Shown here: one piece after another, positions 5,547-6,701 of the stretch | How positions within the stretch are numbered: the first letter of the stretch is position 1 | How the letters are laid out: each line of letters opens with the position of its first letter | Source of the DNA: Planctomycetota bacterium | GTDB taxonomy: Bacteria > Planctomycetota > J058 > JARGOJ01 | Assembly (NCBI GenBank): GCA_029210225.1 | Contig: JARGOJ010000137.1 | Span: 6,410-13,110 of the forward strand | Length of the DNA stretch: 6,701 nucleotides | Direction of reading: 5' to 3' | Position numbers and translations under genes: made by a program | Notes under the pieces: model-generated | Seen by the model: the letters and a program-made list of their open reading frames with translations, nothing else | Databases searched by the model: none | Told to the model about the DNA's origin: nothing

Positions 5547-6394
5547 TGAATCGCTTCACGAAGCCGTCGAGACACATTGTATTTACTCGTCGGCTTTCTC
5601 CCTTTCTTCTTCATACTGTCTAGCTTCCGACCAAATCGCATGAGCAATCGTGGATGCTTGAGGAAGTAGTCAGGAGCCCGCTTTAACCGCTCCCTATTCG
5701 GATAACCGGCCACAGTCTCTTCGACAATACGGCTCTTCACGCTCTCTGGCGCTTTGCGCAGAATGTACCACAAGTATTGAATGATCTCATGCCATAGAAA
5801 CTCTGCGACTCTGCGACGGGAACGGTAAACCATCTCTAAATCAAACCAAAGGAAGTCATCGCCAACCAGCATCACATGGCCGAAGTCGCCATTCTCGTGC
5901 ATAAGCCGAGGTTCATTCTCCCGCTCAGCGATGTCATGGCGACGACACCATTCTTTTAAAAATCGATGATAGGTTTCAAAGCGGGTTTCAATATCAATGG
6001 ACTCATCAACGAGGTGATCTTCAAGAGTCGGCGCGTCCACATGGCCGCAGAGGAGGTAGCCATTCGGTGGACAGTTCGGAGCGATGACATCAACATCGTC
6101 GTACCAATCAAAAACTTTGAAACCGTGTTTGTCCCAGAGTTCAAGGCATTCCCGTTCGACCCGACGACGTGTCTGTGGAAAGTAAGACGTCTGACCCAGC
6201 AGAACAACGTTGTTAAAGCTCTTCGTCAGTCGCACCCAATTGGACCGGCTGCCATAGTAGACCTTCAATACAGCCCAACCACCACGAAACGGTATTTTGT
6301 AGAGATAGTTCCCATTCTTCAGTAGCAAATACGGGTTGAGATCATCAAATTGAATCACTTCTCTTCCGCCGACTTGTTTTTCCCCAGCTTGCAT
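5534..6394 (-). CDS. Protein-kinase-fold protein, possible LPS-core kinase
   Basis: A 286-residue cytoplasmic protein that looks like a divergent member of the WaaP/InaA/Kdo-kinase group of the protein kinase-like fold. Seen: a glycine-poor N-lobe start (NGNYLYKIPF), AVLKVYYG with K44 as the probable ATP-contacting lysine, VERECLELW with E82 or E80 as the partner glutamate, then LMHENGDFGHVML (164-176) as the catalytic loop with D170, and FLWFDLEMVY (181-190) with D185 as the metal-binding Asp. The loop departs from the usual HGD-x(4)-N: two residues split H and GD, and His173 stands near the Asn position. The C-terminus is strongly basic (KKKGRKP), which suits contact with the membrane or LPS. 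I choose the ATG at 6394, with GGAGA 9 nt upstream, over the ATG at 6403 that touches it and the TTG at 6439. Placement beside the heptosyltransferase and hldD supports an LPS role. Fold likely, substrate inferred. Confidence 0.7.
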   Translation of the reverse strand: MQAGEKQVGGREVIQFDDLNPYLLLKNGNYLYKIPFRGGWAVLKVYYGSRSNWVRLTKSFNNVVLLGQTSYFPQTRRRVERECLELWDKHGFKVFDWYDDVDVIAPNCPPNGYLLCGHVDAPTLEDHLVDESIDIETRFETYHRFLKEWCRRHDIAERENEPRLMHENGDFGHVMLVGDDFLWFDLEMVYRSRRRVAEFLWHEIIQYLWYILRKAPESVKSRIVEETVAGYPNRERLKRAPDYFLKHPRLLMRFGRKLDSMKKKGRKPTSKYNVSRRLREAIHSIS

Positions 6395-6415
6395 CCTAGT
6401 CATTCTCCACTCAAA

Positions 6416-6441
6416 CAAACGACAAACGACAAACGACAAAC
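6416..6441. repeat. Heptanucleotide tandem repeat (CAAACGA, 3.7 copies)
   Basis: CAAACGA repeats three times (6416-6436), followed by a partial CAAAC (6437-6441) and preceded by CAAA (6412-6415). It lies in the kinase-like gene's leader, 22 nt upstream of the chosen ATG and 8 nt upstream of the GGAGA box. Because 7 is not a multiple of 3, a copy-number change would shift the phase of any longer N-terminus starting upstream (TTG at 6439) and change leader length. Confidence 0.75.
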
Positions 6442-6507
6442 ACCGTCTTAATTATTTCAGAATGACACAGCGGGTACCCTCTGCCTAGGGCTCAATCCTC
6501 ACAAATC

Positions 6508-6527
6508 AGATTAGATTTCTCTAATCT
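6508..6527. promoter_or_regulatory. 20-bp operator-like inverted repeat, copy 1
   Basis: AGATTAGA-TTTC-TCTAATCT, perfect 8-bp arms with a 4-bp spacer, about 114 bp upstream of the kinase-like gene's ATG. Arms and spacing are identical to the copy at 6620. As DNA it looks like a dimer-binding site; as RNA the stem is AT-rich and weak, and no T tract follows. Confidence 0.65.
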
Positions 6528-6532
6528 AACGC

Positions 6533-6566
6533 TTCGTTGCTCAAGGCACAGCACAGCAACAACGAA
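6533..6566. repeat. Bulged inverted repeat
   Basis: TTCGTTGCT (6533-6541) pairs with AGCAA (6555-6559) plus CGAA (6563-6566), with a 3-nt bulge and a 13-nt loop. It is not followed by T residues. It sits between the two 20-bp operator-like repeats; its role is unknown. Confidence 0.35.
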
Positions 6567-6619
6567 AGTGGCCGTGTCGCTCAAAAGACAAGCTCTATAT
6601 CAATGAAACAATTAGGGGT

Positions 6620-6639
6620 AGATTAGAATTATCTAATCT
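6620..6639. promoter_or_regulatory. 20-bp operator-like inverted repeat, copy 2
   Basis: AGATTAGA-ATTA-TCTAATCT has the same arms and spacing as the copy at 6508, 112 bp away, but a different spacer sequence. Conserved arms around a variable spacer of fixed length are what a protein-binding site would show. Confidence 0.65.
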
Positions 6640-6650
6640 TCTCTACGCGC

Positions 6651-6669
6651 AGATTCAATTCGCTAATCT
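6651..6669. promoter_or_regulatory. Degenerate third copy of the operator-like repeat
   Basis: AGATT (6651-6655) and CTAATCT (6663-6669) resemble the half-sites of the two perfect copies, but the left arm is degraded and the spacing is one base short. It starts 31 bp after copy 2, about three helical turns. Weak on its own. Confidence 0.3.
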
Positions 6670-6701
6670 AGTCACTCTGTCTGTTTCCAGGGAACCATTT
6701 T

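Larger units (their letters stand above)
6395..6701. other. Noncoding right-end region, about 307 bp
   Basis: No reading frame here looks like a gene. From left to right it holds the leader of the minus-strand kinase-like gene with a 7-bp tandem repeat, GGGTACCC (an 8-bp palindrome), the operator-like repeats at 6508, 6620 and 6651, and a bulged inverted repeat at 6533-6566. It probably controls the minus-strand gene and possibly a gene starting beyond the window. No strong sigma70 promoter was found by eye. Confidence 0.5.

Noticed and set aside
5966..6325. 119-codon plus-strand frame opposite the kinase-like gene
   Set aside because: Starts and ends inside the opposite gene, has no ribosome-binding site and no domain.
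6470..6490. GGGTACCC palindrome and a nearby CCCT/AGGG pair as a terminator
   Set aside because: The 8-bp palindrome has no loop, the 4-bp pair is too short, and no T tract follows on either strand.
6508..6639. The two 20-bp repeats as CRISPR repeats or transposon ends
   Set aside because: The 8-bp arms are too short, the DNA between copies (92 bp) does not fit a spacer, and there is no transposase or target-site duplication.

Overview
The window is a compact stretch of a Gram-negative bacterial chromosome. The evidence is an ADP-heptose epimerase and an ADP-heptose heptosyltransferase (lipopolysaccharide inner core), a lipoprotein signal peptide, and Shine-Dalgarno-led genes packed with almost no space between convergent ends. 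The combination of a Rnl2-type RNA ligase, a tandem chromo-barrel/Tudor-knot protein and LPS genes, at moderate GC by eye, would fit a Bdellovibrionota or deltaproteobacteria-like genome. That placement is inference; no marker gene here settles it.

Left part (1-2900): a complete Rnl2-family RNA ligase (+) ends 2 bp from a convergent SnoaL/DUF4440-like lipoprotein (-). Divergent from the lipoprotein is a small protein (+) made of two Tudor-knot domains. It converges on a membrane-anchored GGDEF diguanylate cyclase (-) with an intact product-inhibition site. Upstream of the cyclase on the same strand lie two mutually exclusive small reading frames (2905-3182) of uncertain reality.

Right part (3281-6394): an LPS-core block. 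hldD (-, TTG start) and a WaaF-like heptosyltransferase (+) diverge from a 177-bp control region. The heptosyltransferase then overlaps by 12 bp, end to end, with a convergent protein-kinase-fold gene (-) that may be an LPS-core sugar kinase. HldD makes the ADP-L,D-heptose that the GT9 enzyme transfers; the kinase-like protein could modify the product.

The most unusual content is regulatory. A 20-bp inverted repeat, AGATTAGA-N4-TCTAATCT, occurs twice in the noncoding right end (6508 and 6620). Its 12-base core, ATTAGA-N4-TCTAAT, recurs between hldD and waaF (4319), which suggests one regulator acting on the LPS block. The heptosyltransferase leader can fold into a nested hairpin that buries its ribosome-binding site. 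The kinase-like gene carries a 7-bp tandem repeat just upstream of its start. HldD has threonine where the E. coli enzyme has catalytic Lys178. I see no tRNA, rRNA, CRISPR array, insertion sequence or defence system, and no clear new multi-gene system.
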